64,000 nucleotides of DNA from Neoarius graeffei (taxonomy: Eukaryota > Chordata > Actinopteri > Siluriformes > Ariidae): NCBI RefSeq assembly GCF_027579695.1, contig NC_083592.1:38380214-38444213 (forward strand), given 5' to 3'. The position numbers were made by a program, and so were the translations under genes. The notes under the pieces are model-generated. The model did no database searches. It worked only from the letters and a program-made list of their open reading frames with translations, and was not told the origin of the DNA. Positions 43,113 through 53,901 of the stretch are shown here, in pieces. Position 1 is the stretch's first letter; the number at the start of each line of letters is the position of its first letter.

Positions 43113-43885
43113 TCGGGGGAGTTCTGATGAAATGGTGCCAGGGGATTTGATTTGGAATTTCGTCTTTGCTTGTAAAGTGGTGTAAAATGGAAACTAAATG
43201 TACATGCGCACGCACACAGAGCGCCAGCCTTGTAAGCAGTATTCGAGATCAACTCCTGCTGCTTGCCTGCGTGCGTCCCTGGTAAATCCCACCAAGATTT
43301 TGTCTTCAGCAAAAACGTGTGTGTGTGTGTGTGCGCTCAACCACACCACAGTTTCCTTGGTTACTCCAGAGCTGTTGCATAATGAGCGTGGCTTTGGCGA
43401 GCAGATTAGCCAGCTCAGGATCTGCTCTCCCTGATCCGTCCTCCCACACTCATTTTCCGCAAATGAATCAAAATGACTCAAACCATTAATTCAGATCATG
43501 CATCTCTAAGAAGACCTCAATATAAGACCTTTACACTGAGGTAAAGAATTGAACCTGGACTTTTTCACTAGAGGTAGAGCAGTTATGATTTGAGGACTTA
43601 TTTTGCCATTGTCAGGTTTAATGAGTTGCATCTGAGCAGACGTTATGAGTCTGATTGGATACGTGGGGTATGAACATATGAACTTGTGTGTAATTAGCCT
43701 AAGGATGTTTCCACACCTTTTGTTTGCTGAATTCTTTCTCAGGGTTTTTGTTGACATTGCATCTTTTTTTTTTCCCCCCCTTTCATTTGATTGTTTTTAC
43801 AGTGCAGCAGTTTTCTAGCAGTCGTTAGGACCTGTCAGTGTTCTTTGATTGGTCAGGGATTCGAGCACTCCGAACCTTTCTGGTG
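43113..43885. other. No gene seen
   Basis: Intron-like sequence with a (GT)n run at about 43316-43333 and a T/C-rich tract near 43764-43780. Frames on both strands lack recognisable domains. Confidence 0.4.
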
Positions 43886-44409
43886 CCCCTTTTCCACCAA
43901 AGCAGTTCCAGGGCTGGTTCGGGGCCAGTGCTTAGTTTGGAACCGGGTTTTCTGTTTCCACTGACAAAGAACTGGCTCTGGGGCCAGAAAAACCGGTTCC
44001 AGGCTATCACCAACTCTCTGCTGGGCCAGAGAAAAGAACTGCTTACGTCAGCGGGGGGGTGGAGTTGTTAAGACCAACAACAATAACAAGACCGCGAAAG
44101 ATCGCCATTTTTAGGCGACGAGAAGCAGCAGCTGTACAAACGTGAAGTCATCCATTATTATTGTTGTTGCTGCTGCTTCTTCCGCATTGTTTTTGCTTCG
44201 ATATTCGCTCCAAGGTTTATGCAAATGTAGCGACGTAATGACATATACAGCGACGTAACTGACTTATACAGCGACGTAATGACGTGGCTTCCTTTAGCAC
44301 CGCGAGCTATGGAAAAGCAAACTGGTTCTCAGCTGGCTCGCAAGTTGAACGAGTTGTGAACCAGCACTGGCCCCGAACCAGCCCTGGAACTGATTTGGTG
44401 GAAAAGGGG
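43886..44409. mobile_element. hAT-like MITE with CCCCTTTTCCACC ends
   Basis: Terminal inverted repeats of about 46 bases start CCCCTTTTCCACCAAA and continue CAGTTCCAGGGCTGGTTCGG with one mismatch. Inside are three CAGCGACGTAA-type short repeats near 44230-44285. The target duplication is not clear. An older relative lies at 15538-16303. Confidence 0.8.
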
Positions 44410-44438
44410 TAAGGGTTTGCTCCATTAGTACTTGATGC

Positions 44439-44813
44439 GGGCGGCACGGTGGTGTAGTGGTTAGCGCTGTCGCCTCACAGCAAGAAGGTCCGGGTTCGAG
44501 CCCCGTGGCCGGCGAGGGCCTTTCTGTGTGGAGTTTGCATGTTCTCCCCGTGTCCGCGTGGGTTTCCTCCGGGTGCTCCGGTTTCCCCCACAGTCCAAAG
44601 ACATGCAGGTTAGGTTAACTGGTGGCTCTAAATTGACCGTAGGTGTGAATGTGGGTGTGAATGGTTGTCTGTGTCTATGTGCAGCCCTGTGATGACCTGG
44701 CGACTTGTCCAGGGTGTACCCCGCCTTTCGCCCGTAGTCAGCTGGGATAGGCTCCAGCTTGCCTGCGACCCTGTAGAACAGGATAAAGCGGCTAGAGATG
44801 ATGAGATGAGATG
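44439..44813 (+). mobile_element. tRNA-derived SINE, type A
   Basis: Full-length copy flanked by AGTACTTGATGC at 44427-44438 and 44814-44825. Confidence 0.95.
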
Positions 44814-45109
44814 AGTACTTGATGCATCGTTTTGCTTTTCCTTTACAGCTCATCTGGCATTATAATCAGCAGCTCATGCTGCACAAACAGAAGGAGTGGT
44901 TTGAACTGGTCCGTTATATGGACAATACAGCAGTAGTGGGCTGCTAGAAAGGAAGGGAAAGACGTGCTCTGCTCTGATGTTCTCCTGTTGCCACAAGGCT
45001 TGATTTGTTACACTTGTGGCATAAAGAATATCCTTTATTCAGCATGAAAGACAAAAAAAGCCTTACAGGTGGTGGTCCTATAAAATTCCACTATAATACA
45101 GTTCAGACA

Positions 45110-45610
45110 AGTATTAATGCAGTACTATACTGACTGGCGTTTTTAATAGCAACACCTATACCCCGTTTTGTTTGTTGTTATTCAGCCAATCATGTGGCAG
45201 TAACGTAGTGCATAGTGTCATACAGATACAGGTTAAGAGCTTCAGTTATTGTTCACATCAAAGATCACGGTGAGGAGAAAATTGAACTGGTGCCAAATGG
45301 GTTTAAGTATTTCCGAAACTGATGCCCTGGCAGTTTTACACGCAGCAGCCCCTCATGAGTTTACACACAATGGTCTACACAGAACGTCCAGTGAGCAGCA
45401 GTTCTGCAGGTGGACGTGCCTTGTTAATGAGAGGCCAGAGGGGAATGGCCAGACTGGTTCGAGCTGACAGGATGGCTACAGTAACTCCAGTGCCCACTTT
45501 ATACATCCATGGTGAACAGAAAAGCATCACAGGATGCACAACACGTGGAACCTTGAGGCACATGGGCTACAACAGGATCAGCCAAAAACTCTAGGGTAAG
45601 GTGTCAGATG
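45110..45610 (+). pseudogene. Tc1/mariner-like transposase fragment
   Basis: Read in pieces on the plus strand, the segment gives MGLSISETDAL, a disrupted helix-turn-helix region, then ALLMRGQRGMARLVRADRMA and LRHMGYNR. These blocks in this order match the DNA-binding half of a common fish Tc1-like transposase. Frameshifts separate them and the catalytic half is missing. Related relics lie at 51756-52436 and 62215-62990. Confidence 0.6.
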
Positions 45611-46267
45611 GTTCATATATTCAGGGATCCCAGACGTCCGCTATTTAGCGGAATTCCGCTATTTTTCTAGCCAAAGTGGTGGTGGTTTTTTTATTTATTT
45701 ATTTATTTATTTATTTATTTTTTAAATCTCTTGTATATCCGTTAAAATGTTTAAGTAAAATGACCAGCAGAATACGTTCTGATTTGGTTTGCTTGTTTAG
45801 CGATGTTTTTGTCAGCTTCGTTTGTTCTCGTTGACGTTCGGGAACACTTGGAAGTTAAATTGATGTAAATACCGCAAGACTGTACACGATAGAACGAGAA
45901 AACAATACTGCGCCCGTTTGCTAGAAAATGTGTTTTAACTCCGCTCGTGCTTTTGTTTCTAATGCGTTTAACTTAATTCAATATGCAGGGCTGTGAAATT
46001 TCCGCGGATTCTGTCGCGAAAAATATCATCTTCACAAAACGTCTATTTTTGCATTAAAAATCATTGGGGGGGGTGGGGGTCTAGTCGGTTTTAATCGCCT
46101 TGCATGAGACCGGCGGCTCAATACAGCCAGACTCGCGGAGTTTTATGCCAGCTGAGCGTGGAACGCGTCTTGACTACGAATGACAGAGCTAAAAATAGCT
46201 ATTGCGTGACCTGGCACCGCGTACGTGAATTTTGTACTTACAGGGTGCAAGATCAGACATAGTTAAG

Positions 46268-46435
46268 ATGCCATCAAAAAGGAAAGCTAAGGAGGTGTTT
46301 GAGAGAGATGCAAAGAGGGCTAGAAAAGAACACAGACAGACTGAAGGAAAAGATGAAAAAGAACAAGTTTGCAAAACTGAAAGAGATGGTGTTAAAGAAA
46401 AGAAAATTAAAAGACTTTCATTAGATGCTGTTTGA
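46268..46435 (+). CDS. Small basic frame within the CAGGG element
   Basis: A 55-codon frame, MPSKRKAKEVFERDAKRA then RKEHRQTEGKDEKEQ, ends KKIKRLSLDAV and a TGA. It is highly charged and lysine-rich. It follows TTTTGTACTTACAGGGTGCA, so an acceptor could precede it. It is plausibly an N-terminal transposase exon or a chance frame. No known domain. Confidence 0.25.
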   Translation: MPSKRKAKEVFERDAKRARKEHRQTEGKDEKEQVCKTERDGVKEKKIKRLSLDAV

Positions 46436-47114
46436 CAGACTATGAACATTTTGTAAATAGCTTTAATAGAGGAATGCAAATACTATAGAACTAATAACTA
46501 ATAGCCTTACTGAAAGATGAATTGAAAGAAATAGCTGGGAGTGATGCAAAGAGGAATAGAAGGAGCCAGAAGTAAAAGAAAAGATGTAAATAATATATTA
46601 GATAAGAAACATTAGTTGTTGTTGTTTTTTTTAAACTTTTACTCTGTAGACAAGAGACATTGTGACAGATTCTTGGAAAAAGCCAGGACATAATACAAGA
46701 ATTAAGTGTAATTTGGAAGACAACAGGTATCTCTCACTTAAATATTGAGCATGATTTTTCACAAAGTCATTTTGAAAGGCCTATCAAGGTTTTCTTTTAT
46801 TAACATTTCTTTAAATTGTTATTTACATTTTTTTTTTTTACTTTAATTTTGATTAAGAGATAAAATACATAGGCACTTATTAGATATTTCAAGGTATTTT
46901 ACATGGATCTTTCATTTTAAAAGAGAAAACTGTTGATAGGTATTTTATATGGCAAAATGAAGACCAAGACTAGTCAAATATTTACTTGTTGAGATCAATT
47001 TTTTACTTGCAGGAAATGCTCAGAATACACCATATAACACCTAAAATGGCTTGGTGTCTGGGGCCCTGCAGGCCCCAGACCCCCGGCTTATGCTGGGGGG
47101 CTGTGCCCCCCAGA

Positions 47115-47142
47115 CCCCCCCCCCCCCCCCCCCCCCCCCCCC
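47115..47142 (+). repeat. C homopolymer
   Basis: A run of 28 C follows two CCCCAGACCCCC-like near-repeats (from about 47077). Length is likely unreliable in the assembly. Confidence 0.85.
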
Positions 47143-47843
47143 TTTTCCTCGGATTTCTTATTTACAATTTCACAGCCCTGAATATGTCGTGGAAAAAAGA
47201 TATCGTCCATAAAAGAGATAGTGGAACAGTGTCCGGGTTAGAAGTATATTCTTCAAAACTACATTTTCATCTAATTTTTATAAATAAAATTTTTTTTTTT
47301 TGCCACTTATGTCATTGATTGATTACAAAATATGCCATCAAATAGATACACATTATTGTTAAATTCTGTTGCTTTTCTATGTTAAATCTACGTAAAAAAA
47401 TGTGTTCTATAGCATCTTTAAATGTTAAAATCTCAACAGCTTCAGGGGGCTTGCAGCCCCCTTGACCCCTGCTGATAGTTTCTTACATTCCTCTATTTTT
47501 TTCAATTACTGCTGGGATCCCTGTATATTGTAATTTATTGCTTGGGTCACAGGTAAGGTGGAGGAATAAAACAAACATGAGACAGAGTTTCAGTATCAAA
47601 GAACGTGTTGCACTGAAAAGCATCAAGGCATTTGATTTATTTGGCAATAATACAGTACATAAAAATGATACACAGAAAAAGATGTTCCAAAATAAACGAG
47701 TATAAAAAAAAAAAACCCATAATACTGTAGATATTGCCGGGGATAACAAGTTAAAAACTTATTTCCGTTGTGGTCCCCATAATACAAGATATGACTTAAA
47801 GAAGAGATATAAACCTAATACTAATAAAAATACACACACATTA

Positions 47844-48035
47844 TTAAAAACTAAAATCATGATTCTCAACAGAAGTCTTAACATTATACATACAAGACTT
47901 AACATTTTTCTTAAAATTTAACAAAGACTGATCAGAATTGGCTAAAGTAGAAGGAATACTATTCCATAACTGAGCACCAGTGATGCAGAATGAAAACTTA
48001 CCAAAAGCACCAAAATGAGGAATGACAAGCGAAGG
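47844..48035 (-). pseudogene. LINE reverse transcriptase C-terminal remnant
   Basis: Contains GKFSFCITGAQLWNSIPSTL followed by LLNFKKNVKSCMYN. A (F/Y)SxxGAxLWNSLP block with a basic FKKxLK helix is the tail of several fish non-LTR retrotransposon proteins. No catalytic motif remains. Confidence 0.6.
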
Positions 48036-48412
48036 GGGCGGCACGGTGGTGTAGTGGTTAGCGCTGTCGCCTCACAGCAAGAAGGTCCGGGTTCGAGCCC
48101 CGTGGCCGGCGAGGGCCTTTCTGTGTGGAGTTTGCATGTTCTCCCCGTGTCCGCGTGGGTTTCCTCCGGGTGCTCCGGTTTCCCCCACAGTCCAAAGACA
48201 TGCAGGTTAGGTTAACTGGTGACTCTAAATTGACCATAGGTGTGAATGTGAGTGTGAATGGTTGTCTGTGTCTATGTGTCAGCCCTGTGATGACCTGGCG
48301 ACTTGTCCAGGGTGTACCCCGCCTTTCACCCGTAGTCAGCTGGGATAGGCTCCAGCTTGCCTGCGACCCTGTAGAACAGGATAAAGCGGCTAGAGATAAT
48401 GAGATGAGATGA
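48036..48412 (+). mobile_element. tRNA-derived SINE, type A
   Basis: Full-length copy inserted in a LINE remnant. GACAAGCGAAGG is duplicated at 48024-48035 and 48413-48424. Confidence 0.95.
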
Positions 48413-48424
48413 GACAAGCGAAGG

Positions 48425-49411
48425 CAGACCAACGTCAAAAGAATGCGCAAAACCCAAAGCTATTTATGGTACAAGCTACTTTAATGCTTAAAAAAAATTA
48501 CCTGTCTCACTAACAGACAGACACCAAAAAAAAACTTTAGAACCAGTGAAATACAACAATATATGGAAATGTTTTATAGGTTAAATGTTTACATTGATGT
48601 TTACAAAATCCATATGAATGACGGAGCAGTAACAGAGCCGAACATGGGTAAGGTCAAAACCAGAATTGTAAGCAAATCGAATACGATTTAGCACGGCGCA
48701 CAAAGCACATCCGAATGAATGCAGTGCACACACTGATCCAGACTCGAAGCTTCCCACGTAGGCTTGATATTGTTAAAATTATAAAGTTAATATAAAGAAA
48801 ATCTCATCTGATTGGACCTTATTAAAGGATCAGAGCTTCATGGCTTAAGGTATTGACAGACCTTGTAATTCCAAGGTCCTGATTTTTCTACAATCTCCAG
48901 GCTACACTTTTTGAAAATAAGAGTCTGGAAGAGTTTTTCCTTCTGTGGGAACCTCCCAAAAGGTGATGCACAGAACCTTGTAGCAACAGGGTTTCAGTTG
49001 TACAAAAGATATCCAGTAGTACCCCTTTATAAATCTAGGAACATGAACAACCCAGTAAGTCCTTTCTTCTGTATGTTTCCTGTAAATGCACTGCATGACC
49101 ATTTGTCAGAGTTTCCACCAACAGTGTAAGGAACCATGGTTCACTTGGTAGGAGGAAGAGGACCAAGACCCCAGATTACTGGTAGACAAGGTTCCAGGAT
49201 TATTTTGTTTTAATTTAATTAATTTTTTTTTTTTTTTTAAATAGCAGCTGGTAAGTAATGGTCTGATCATTGTTTGACTGGTTGGCCTCAGTACTTGTAT
49301 GTGAAGGCAACATGAGATTCTGCATGGAGTTAATATAGCAGATGTTGGTCCAATTGGATAGTGATGTATATTATCACTAGCCTAAGACTGTACTTGGAGA
49401 TATACATTGGC
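48425..49411. other. No gene seen beyond LINE flank
   Basis: After the LINE flank (to about 48480) this is intron-like with a T-run near 49223-49240. Frames near 48902-49129 on both strands lack recognisable domains. Confidence 0.4.
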
Positions 49412-50318
49412 TTTTATTCTATCTACGTTCACTGGATATGAGCAGTTGTGCACTCTGGCTACTAGGATATCAGCTCATATACTGTGAGTAAAGAAAAACA
49501 AAATGGCGGAGCGTGTTGCTGAACCAACTGAGGACGAAATAAATAAATAAATTACTCGGAAACAAAACCCCAGAAAATCTCCTCTCATTATCTGTAGCCG
49601 CTTTATCCTGTTCTACAGGGTCGCAGGCAAGCTGGAGCCTATCCCAGCTGACTACGGGCGAAAGGCGGGGTACACCCTGGACAAGTCGCCAGGTCATCAC
49701 AGGGCTGACACATAGACACAGACAACCATTCACACTCACATTCACACCTACGGTCAATTTAGAGTCACCAGTTAACCTAACCTGCATGTCTTTGGACTGT
49801 GGGGGAAACCGGAGCACCCGGAGGAAACCCACGCGGACATGGGGAGAACATGCAAACTCCGCACAGAAAGGCCCTCGCCGGCCACGGGGCTCGAACCCGG
49901 ACCTTCTTGCTGTGAGGCGACAGCGCTAACCACTACACCACCGTGCCGCCACCCCAGAAAATACAAAAAAAAAAAGAAACCAAATATGGAATGAAAGTAT
50001 TTGATGGTAAGAACATGTCTGTCTTTTTTTTTTTTTCAAGAATTATTATAATAGCACTTTTCACAAATTGCTACTGTCATTTCAACAGTTTGTTTACATT
50101 CTAAGTGGAAATTATTTTCTTGGACATTTTGTATAAAAAATTTTATTTATCGAATTTGCAAAATATAAAAATCCTTTCTTTTTTTTTTTTCAAAATCCAG
50201 TGAATGTGGATAGAATAAGTTATTCCACTCAATCTCGTCATACATGGCTTATAGCCAACTCAGTGCTCCGTGACTCGTCGGCTGCCAGCTCATGTACGAC
50301 TCGATTTCATGGAATAAT
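49412..50318 (+). mobile_element. MAERVAEPT element, copy c, with SINE inside
   Basis: Starts ATTCTATCTACGTTCACTGG, then ATGGCGGAGCGTGTTGCTGA (MAERVAEPTEDE) at 49502. It is split by a SINE and continues with ATATGGAATGAAAGTATTTG. It ends with CCAGTGAATGTGGATAGAAT and TCATACATGGCTTATAGCC. The frame has a stop after NK before the SINE. Confidence 0.6.
49579..49950 (-). mobile_element. tRNA-derived SINE, type A, minus strand
   Basis: Full-length inverted copy with ACCCCAGAAAAT at 49567-49578 and 49951-49962. The empty site is seen in copy b of the host element. Confidence 0.95.
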
Positions 50319-50608
50319 TTTTAAATGATGGCTCATAAGTGTATGGAAGACCGTGATCTGCTTGGTTGACAAAAGCTCACCAGTTAGTGAAACTTGTAAA
50401 AATGGCACTTGATGTAACAGTCCATAAGCAGGAGATATTGAAACATCAGACTGGACAAATGATCGATCAAGGTGGAAAAACTGTCAAGTTACCAGTTGTT
50501 TCCAATAATCTTGGGTCTATTCCAGCAAAATTGCATTTAACTGAAGGAAAAAAAAAGTTTGCTGCTTTTAAATTCCATCTTCATGTGCAAGAGTTCACTG
50601 GACTGTGA
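50319..50608 (+). other. Unrecognised 80-codon open frame
   Basis: Frame 50366-50608 reads, from an internal methionine, MALDVTVHKQEILKHQTG, then KLPVVSNNLGSIPAKLHL and FAAFKFHLHVQEFTGL before TGA. The TGA is also the target site of the next element. It has an exon-like amino acid composition, but I found no splice signals or family match. Confidence 0.25.
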
Positions 50609-51133
50609 GGGCCTGTGCATGCTCTTGCGACAAGGCTTTCGCAGATAGCTTTTCGCACACAGTTGTAATTTATCGTTGAGCGGGGAGTAATAGGCGTGTG
50701 CGATGTTATTCACCACCACAACGCAAGGGGGCGCGAAGTCGCGAAATCGCTAGGAGTAGTTGGTGGGTGTGGTTAGTGGAGTGTTTATCCTCCGGTTACT
50801 TATAATGACTAGAACTGGAGTCGTATAGATGTACGTACTTCCTCACTTCCTAGATCAACCGCTCTTCGTGCTGCTCCATCTTCGCTCGTGTTTTTAAAAA
50901 TGGTGGTCGTGAAAACAAACCAAACCGGGAAAGTAGGGAAGCGGAAGTGCGTGTACAGTGGATGTAGAGTGGACCAATCAGAGCCCTCTTGTCTGCGACG
51001 TTGTCTGCGAGGCTTCTGCGGTGGTCACAATTTTTGGGAGGTGCGCACAGAGCGTCTGCGAAGGTGGGGGGGCTACGCAGACGCTATCTGCGATGCCGTC
51101 TGCGAGGACTGGGTTGTCAGCATATATTGGCCT
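50609..51133 (+). mobile_element. Harbinger-like element, copy 3
   Basis: Begins GGGCCTGTGCATGCTCTTGC and ends ATATTGGCCT, flanked by TGA (50606-50608, 51134-51136). The open frame starting at ATG 50900 (MVVVKTNQTGKVG) is preserved to the end of the element with a few replacements compared with the other copies. Confidence 0.8.
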
Positions 51134-51136
51134 TGA

Positions 51137-51755
51137 CCCTGCTCAGGCCTCCTTTGGAATATTCCTCAGAGTTCCTCGTCATATCAAGTCTAAAAATCCC
51201 TTACTAGATTGCTTTCCAGAAAGATTGTGTCTAAAATTTGTGCATTTGAACTGTTACTTTTGATAAAGCTCGGTAAGACTCGCAGAATTGGAATAAAGAC
51301 TCTACCACTGATAGGACCTTCAAGTAAATTGGTCTTCTCCAAATTAAAAAAAAGTTCAGCTTTAACTGAATCAATATTTGGGGGGGGGGGGGGGAACCAA
51401 ATTGCTGAACGAGAGATCAGAATTGTTTGCAATTCTCCGAGGGAGTGGAGAAAGCTGGGCTTTGAGCCTGCGATCTCCTGGCTGTCAGAATCCCTCCAAG
51501 TCTGATCTTGACGGTTGTTTCATTTCACAGTGACACACATTGATGCTGAGTGGAAAAAGTAAAGCAGTGCAAGAACTTTAATCTTTTTTTTCCCCAAGCA
51601 ATACACCTCCAAAGTGAAAATCAGGCTGTTTTTTTTAAAGAAATTTTTCTGAAGGTTCTTTTGCCTTTTCCAGTCTTGCATCCAAAGGAATATGTTCCAT
51701 GAAGAACTTTTTTTTTAAAAATTACATCTCCTGCAGTGTGCAACTTTGTCTATAG
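51137..51755. other. No gene seen
   Basis: Contains a 16-base G run near 51379-51394 and T-runs near 51586 and 51709. GGGCTTTGAGCCTGCGATCT near 51458 looks like a tRNA-like B-box remnant. No exon recognised. Confidence 0.35.
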
Positions 51756-52112
51756 GTGCTATATAAACTCACTGGCCACTTTAATAGGAACTTGTTCTTG
51801 ATTCTAAGATTCCTGTTCTTGGCTGCAGGAGTGGAACCCAATGTGGTCTTCTGCTGTCGCATGCTGAGGTGCTTTTCTGCTCACCATGGTTGTAAAGAGT
51901 TGCTGTGTATTTCTATATCCTTCCTGGCAGCTCGAACCAACCTGTGCCAAGTTTCTCACTCTCTCTCCTAGTTAAGATGCTCTTAGCATTTAAGAGGCTT
52001 TTGGGAAACCCACCACTAGCCATTTTCCTCTGACCTCTCATCAACAAGGCATTTCTACCCACAGGACCGTCACTCAATGTTTTTTGTTTTTTGCACCATT
52101 CTCTGTAAACTC

Positions 52113-52178
<66 letters not shown>

Positions 52179-52436
52179 GCCCCAGGAGGTCAGCAGTTTC
52201 TGAAATACTCAAACCAGTCCATCTGTCTCAAACCAACACCCATGCCACAGTGAATGTCACAGAGATCAGAATTTTTCCCATTCTGATGTTTGAAGTGAGC
52301 ATTAACTGAAGCTCTCGATTTGTATCTGCATGATTTTCTGCATTTGCGCTGCCGTCAACGGATTGGCTGATTAGAGAACTGCATAAAACAGCAGGTGGAT
52401 GGGTGTTTCTAATAAAGTGGCCTGTGAGTGTCTCAT
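51756..52436 (-). mobile_element. Tc1-like element with transposase remnant and (GT)n
   Basis: Ends ACTCACTGGCCACTTTAATA and AATAAAGTGGCCTGTGAGTG are inverted repeats. On the minus strand MSISETADLLGLT is followed by a (CA)n tract that replaces the helix-turn-helix, then VYREWCKKQKTLSDGP and ALLMRGQRKMA. The catalytic half is absent. The (GT)n run lies at 52116-52176. Confidence 0.7.
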
Positions 52437-52783
52437 CTCATTATCTCTAGCCGCTTTATCCTGTTCTACAGGGTCGCAGGCAAGCTGGAGCCTATCCCAG
52501 CTGACTACGGGCGAAAGGCGGGGTACACCCTGGACAAGTCGCCAGGTCATCACAGGGCTGACACATAGACACAGACAACCATTCACATTCACACCTACGG
52601 TCAATAACCTAACCTGCATGTCTTTGGACTGTGGGGGAAACCGGAGCACCCGGAGGAAACCCACGCGGACACGGGGAGAACATGCAAACTCCGCACAGAA
52701 AGGCCCTCGCCGGCCACAGGGCTCGAACCCGGACCTTCTTGCTGTGAGGCGCCAGCGCTAACCGCTACACCACCGTGCCGCCA
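52437..52783 (-). mobile_element. tRNA-derived SINE, type A, minus strand
   Basis: Copy with small internal deletions near the ACTCTAAATTGACC block. CCTGTGAGTGT before it and CCTGAGAGTGT after it are the target duplication with one mismatch. It inserted at the very end of the Tc1-like element. Confidence 0.9.
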
Positions 52784-53055
52784 CCTGAGAGTGTGCACAG
52801 TATAAATAAATAAATAAACGTAGAACTGTGTAAGTCATTTTCAGATGCAGACCGCATATGGTTTTTGATATGCTGACTATAACTAGTTAGGCATTGTGGG
52901 TAATTTAACCTTTTGTTTTGGCGCAATTAAGGTTAGCCCTTGTAACACTTAATACTTTTCTCCCCCCCAGTTTTGAATCTAAGAGAATGTTAAAATGTAC
53001 ATTCAGAAATGTTATAACCCAGGCATTTTTGAGGCATTTCTATGAAATATGCATA

Positions 53056-53800
53056 TACCGTACCAGTCAAAAGTTTGTACACCCCTGCTCATTCATAGGC
53101 TTTTTTATTTTGATTTTCTACGTTGTAGAACAGCACTGAAGACGTCAAAACTATGAAGTAACGTGGAATTGTGTGGTAAACAAAGTGTTAAACGTTTAAT
53201 ATTTCAGATTCTTCAAAGTAGCCTCCGTTTACCTTGACGCTTTTGCATACTACTGGCATTATCTGAACCAGTTTCATGAGGTTGTCACCTGGAATGAGTT
53301 TCAATTAACAGCTGTGCCTCATCAAAAGTTAATTAGTGGACGAGTTTCTTGCCTTCTTAATGCTTTTGAGATCAAGCAGTAAATATCCATCCATCTTCTA
53401 CCGCTTATCCGGGTCGCAGGGGTGGCAGCCTTAGCAGAGCAGCCCAGACTTCCCTCTCCCCGGCCACCTCCACTAGCTCTTCCAGGGGAATACTGAGGCG
53501 TTCCCAGGCCAGCCAAGAGATGTAATCTCTCCAGCGTGTCCTGGGTCTGCCCTGGGGGTCTCCTCCTGGTGGGGCATGCCCAGAAAACCTCCCTTGGGAG
53601 GCGTCCAGGGGGCATCCTAACAAGGTGCTCGAACCACCTCAACTGGCAAGCAGTAAATAGTAAATAAAAATATATTAAATAGCCTTATTCCACACCTGTA
53701 GTAATTCATATTATGTCAAGAAGCGCTCAACTAAGTAACGAGAAATGACATCTATTATTACTTTAAGACATGAAGCATCTTTAATTAATACCTTGTACCG
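53056..53800 (+). mobile_element. Tc1-type non-autonomous element, interrupted by LINE
   Basis: Starts TACCGTACCAGTCAAAAGTT and shares interior blocks (GTGTGGTAAACAAAGTG, ACCTTGACGCTTTTGCATAC) with 33293-34443. A LINE tail (53385-53647) is inserted. The right end is decayed near 53800. Confidence 0.65.
53385..53647 (-). mobile_element. 5'-truncated LINE tail; likely SINE partner
   Basis: Minus-strand LINE end with an (ATCC)n-complement tail, flanked by AAGCAGTAAAT at 53374-53384 and 53648-53658. It encodes RWFEHLVRMPPGRLPREVFW and, in another frame, RTRWRDYISWLAWERLS, the familiar C-terminus of a fish non-LTR retrotransposon. Its 3' end (CCTGCGACCCGGATAAGCGG, then GATGGATGGAT) resembles the 3' end of the type A SINEs. 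Confidence 0.85.
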
Positions 53801-53901
53801 TTTTAATGTATATACTTGCTTGGAAATGGTACATCAGTCATGGAATCACCCAGATAATCATCGGTCTCTGGTTAATATTGTTTCATATTATATTTTAGTT
53901 T

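Larger units (their letters stand above)
45986..47180 (+). mobile_element. CAGGG-ended element, inner, 6-base target
   Basis: Ends CAGGGCTGTGAAATT and AATTTCACAGCCCTG are inverted repeats flanked by AATATG (45980-45985 and 47181-47186). It carries a basic open frame (46268-46435) and a long C homopolymer. CAGGG termini recall hAT, but hAT duplications are normally eight bases. Confidence 0.7.
45622..47523. mobile_element. CAGGG-ended element, outer, 6-base target
   Basis: Starts CAGGGATCCCAGACGTCCGC and ends GCTGGGATCCCTG. TATATT lies on both sides (45616-45621 and 47524-47529). The interior includes a (TTTA)n run near 45694-45722 and a second element of similar end structure (45986-47180). 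Confidence 0.65.
47540..48480 (-). mobile_element. LINE 3' fragment, minus strand, interrupted by SINE
   Basis: The minus strand across the SINE insertion reads SLVIPHFGAFGKFSFCITGA and then LWNSIPSTL, the conserved C-terminal motif of L2/Rex-like LINE proteins (GAxLWNxLP). The SINE at 48036-48412 splits it. The rest of the element is diverged. Confidence 0.55.
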
